Shown: piece after piece, positions 5,200 through 6,182 of the stretch | Numbering within the stretch: position 1 is the first letter of the stretch | Layout of the letters: each line of letters begins with the position of its first letter | Assembly (NCBI GenBank): GCA_903860995.1 | Contig: CAIOSS010000060.1 | Span: forward strand, 1 to 6,182 | Direction of reading: 5' to 3' | Length of the DNA: 6,182 nt | DNA from: an uncultured delta proteobacterium | GTDB taxonomy: Bacteria > Myxococcota_A > Polyangia > Polyangiales > Ga0077539 | Notes under the pieces: generated by a model | The model's input: only the letters and a program-made list of their open reading frames with translations | The model's database searches: none | Told to the model about the DNA's origin: nothing | Position numbers and translations under genes: made by a program

Positions 5200-5604
5200 A
5201 TGAAACGCCGAACGAGCCTCCGAGCCCCCTTCGTACTGACCATCGCCGCGACGGCCGCCATGGGCTGCGGCGCCAGCGTCTCCCCGGTTCCGGGCGACGC
5301 GAGCGTCGTGCCCGACACACCTTCCCCGGACGATCGTCCCACCCCGGTCGATCGCCCGCGGGTGATGGAGACCGACGTCCGCCGCGCGTGCCCCGCGACG
5401 CTCCCCGCGGAGGGCGCGCCGTGCACCCCCGGGGTCGACCCGGAGACCTGCCAGGACGCTTCGGGTCCCGCGCCCGGGTGTCCCCCCGGCACCGGGGTGA
5501 CGATGTACTGCCAGCCCGCGACCCAGCGGTGGCAGGTGCTCCCGCAGTCGTGCAACCCGCCGCCGCCGATGCTGGACGCGGGATTCCCCCCGACGGACAC
5601 CTGA
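5200..5604 (+). CDS. small cysteine-rich lipoprotein, 134 aa
   Basis: The signal peptide has a basic start (MKRRTSLR), a hydrophobic core and a lipobox AMGC, giving lipidated Cys23. Residues 24-60 are a Pro/Asp/Val/Arg linker. The mature domain (61-120) holds six cysteines (64, 75, 84, 94, 104, 118) in the order CP..LP.EG.PC, then C, GC, YC, a Trp (111) and SC, which would allow three disulfides. This compact pattern recurs in many myxobacterial outer-membrane lipoproteins of unknown function. The tail is Pro-rich (119-134). The start is chosen because the signal peptide begins there; there is no strong Shine-Dalgarno (only a GAGAC some 7 nt upstream). It is divergent from the B12-riboswitch transcript and could share its regulatory spacer, but the riboswitch itself is on the other strand. 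It ends 13 bp from the convergent DUF1552 gene. Confidence 0.85.
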   Translation: MKRRTSLRAPFVLTIAATAAMGCGASVSPVPGDASVVPDTPSPDDRPTPVDRPRVMETDVRRACPATLPAEGAPCTPGVDPETCQDASGPAPGCPPGTGVTMYCQPATQRWQVLPQSCNPPPPMLDAGFPPTDT

Positions 5605-5617
5605 GCGGACGCCAGGC

Positions 5618-6182
5618 TCAGCTGATCATGCCGGGCAGCGCGCCGGTGCCGGCGTCACCCCAGCGGTCGACCTCCGCCCCCATCGCCTGCGCGATGGTGG
5701 CGAGCAGGTCGCCGTGCCGTCGGCCGTCGTAGGTCAGCACGCGGCCGGGGGTCACGCAGCCGCCGCCGCGCCCCGCGAGCACGAAGGGCATGTCGCTGTG
5801 GCTGTGGGTGTTGCCGTCGGAGACCTCCGAGCAGAGCAGCACCAGGGAGTGGTCGAGCATGGTGCCGTCGCCCTCGGGCCGCGCCTTGAGCTGCTCGACG
5901 AGGTACGCGAACTGCGACACCCACCAGCGCACCTGCTTCACGAAGTCGGCGAAGAGGCGGTTCGAGCGGTCCTGCCGGGCGCCGTAGTGCGAGGCCTGGT
6001 GGCTGCGCATGTCGAAGCCGGCGTCGTACATGTCCGTGCCCCGGAAGCGGCTCATAATGAGCTCGCTGGTGTGCTGCGACGCCTGGATCACCCCCACGCG
6101 GCTCATGCCGCAGGCCATCGCGAGCACCATGGTGTCGATCTGCGCGCGCAGCACGGCCGGGAAGTTCTCCGGCGCGAAGAGC
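5618..6182 (-). CDS. DUF1552 domain protein, C-terminal part (5' end outside window)
   Basis: The visible 187 residues are open to the window edge, so the N-terminus, including any Tat signal, is missing. They begin LFAPENFPAVLRAQIDTMVLAMACGMSRVGVIQ and run through MSRFRGTDMYDAGFDMRSHQASHYG. Later come MLDHSLVLLCSEVSDGNTHSHSDMPFVLAGRGGG and DLLATIAQAMGAEVDRWGD, ending PGMIS. This order (FPxxLRAQxDxMVxAxACxxxRV; GNxHSHxxxPFxLAG; LLxxxxQAMG) fits the DUF1552 family. Those are secreted proteins related to the DUF1501/sulfatase-phosphatase-like fold, common in myxobacteria and Planctomycetes, often beside DUF1592/DUF1588 genes. The His residues of NTHSHSDMPF may be metal ligands by analogy. Biochemical function is not established. 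Complete members are usually above 400 aa, so roughly half is missing here. A GTG at 6154 is not taken as the start because the family-like sequence continues upstream of it. Confidence 0.88.
   Translation of the reverse strand, partial: LFAPENFPAVLRAQIDTMVLAMACGMSRVGVIQASQHTSELIMSRFRGTDMYDAGFDMRSHQASHYGARQDRSNRLFADFVKQVRWWVSQFAYLVEQLKARPEGDGTMLDHSLVLLCSEVSDGNTHSHSDMPFVLAGRGGGCVTPGRVLTYDGRRHGDLLATIAQAMGAEVDRWGDAGTGALPGMIS

Noticed and set aside
4950..5600. 216-codon minus-strand frame covering the small lipoprotein and the riboswitch promoter region
   Set aside because: It is antisense to a lipoprotein with a clear signal peptide and has no coherent domain; a shadow.

Overview
The window is very GC-rich, with third codon positions strongly G/C. 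It is full of lipoproteins with Asp/Ala/Ser/Pro-rich linkers, a cysteine-patterned small lipoprotein and a DUF1552 protein. That mix is typical of the myxobacteria (Polyangia/Sandaracinus-like Myxococcota). The taxon is inferred from composition and family content, not from a marker gene. Long overlapping open frames on both strands are GC-driven shadows and are left out.

Layout. Positions 1-262 hold no convincing complete gene: a 9-bp tandem repeat (18-44) and a short open segment (101-259, +) whose end looks like the tail of a WYL-type domain. A 90-aa Ala/Glu-rich protein (263-535, -) and a TerB-like protein (706-1113, +) diverge from a 170-bp spacer carrying a 17-bp near-perfect palindrome. 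The TerB gene then converges on a three-gene minus-strand cluster across a 167-bp gap.

The centre of the window is that cluster. In transcription order it has a candidate promoter (5026-4997), a clear cobalamin (B12) riboswitch (4945-4794, minus strand), a strong Shine-Dalgarno with an adjacent hairpin (4679-4657), and three genes. The first encodes a 442-aa beta-propeller-like lipoprotein (4650-3322). The second encodes a 230-aa 'cell surface protein'-type lipoprotein (3325-2633) that starts with GTG inside the previous stop codon. The third encodes a 440-aa membrane-anchored protein (2603-1281) after a 29-bp gap. A B12 riboswitch driving a propeller lipoprotein plus a beta-sandwich surface lipoprotein recalls the BtuG/BtuH-type B12-capture lipoproteins of Bacteroides. 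The best reading is a candidate myxobacterial B12 (corrinoid) capture operon. No BtuB, BtuF, BtuCD or cob/cbi gene is visible here, so the role rests on the riboswitch and protein architecture.

To the right, a 134-aa Cys-rich lipoprotein gene (5200-5604, +) diverges from the riboswitch transcript. It runs tail to tail, 13 bp apart, into the C-terminal part of a DUF1552 gene (5618-6182, -) that is cut by the window edge.
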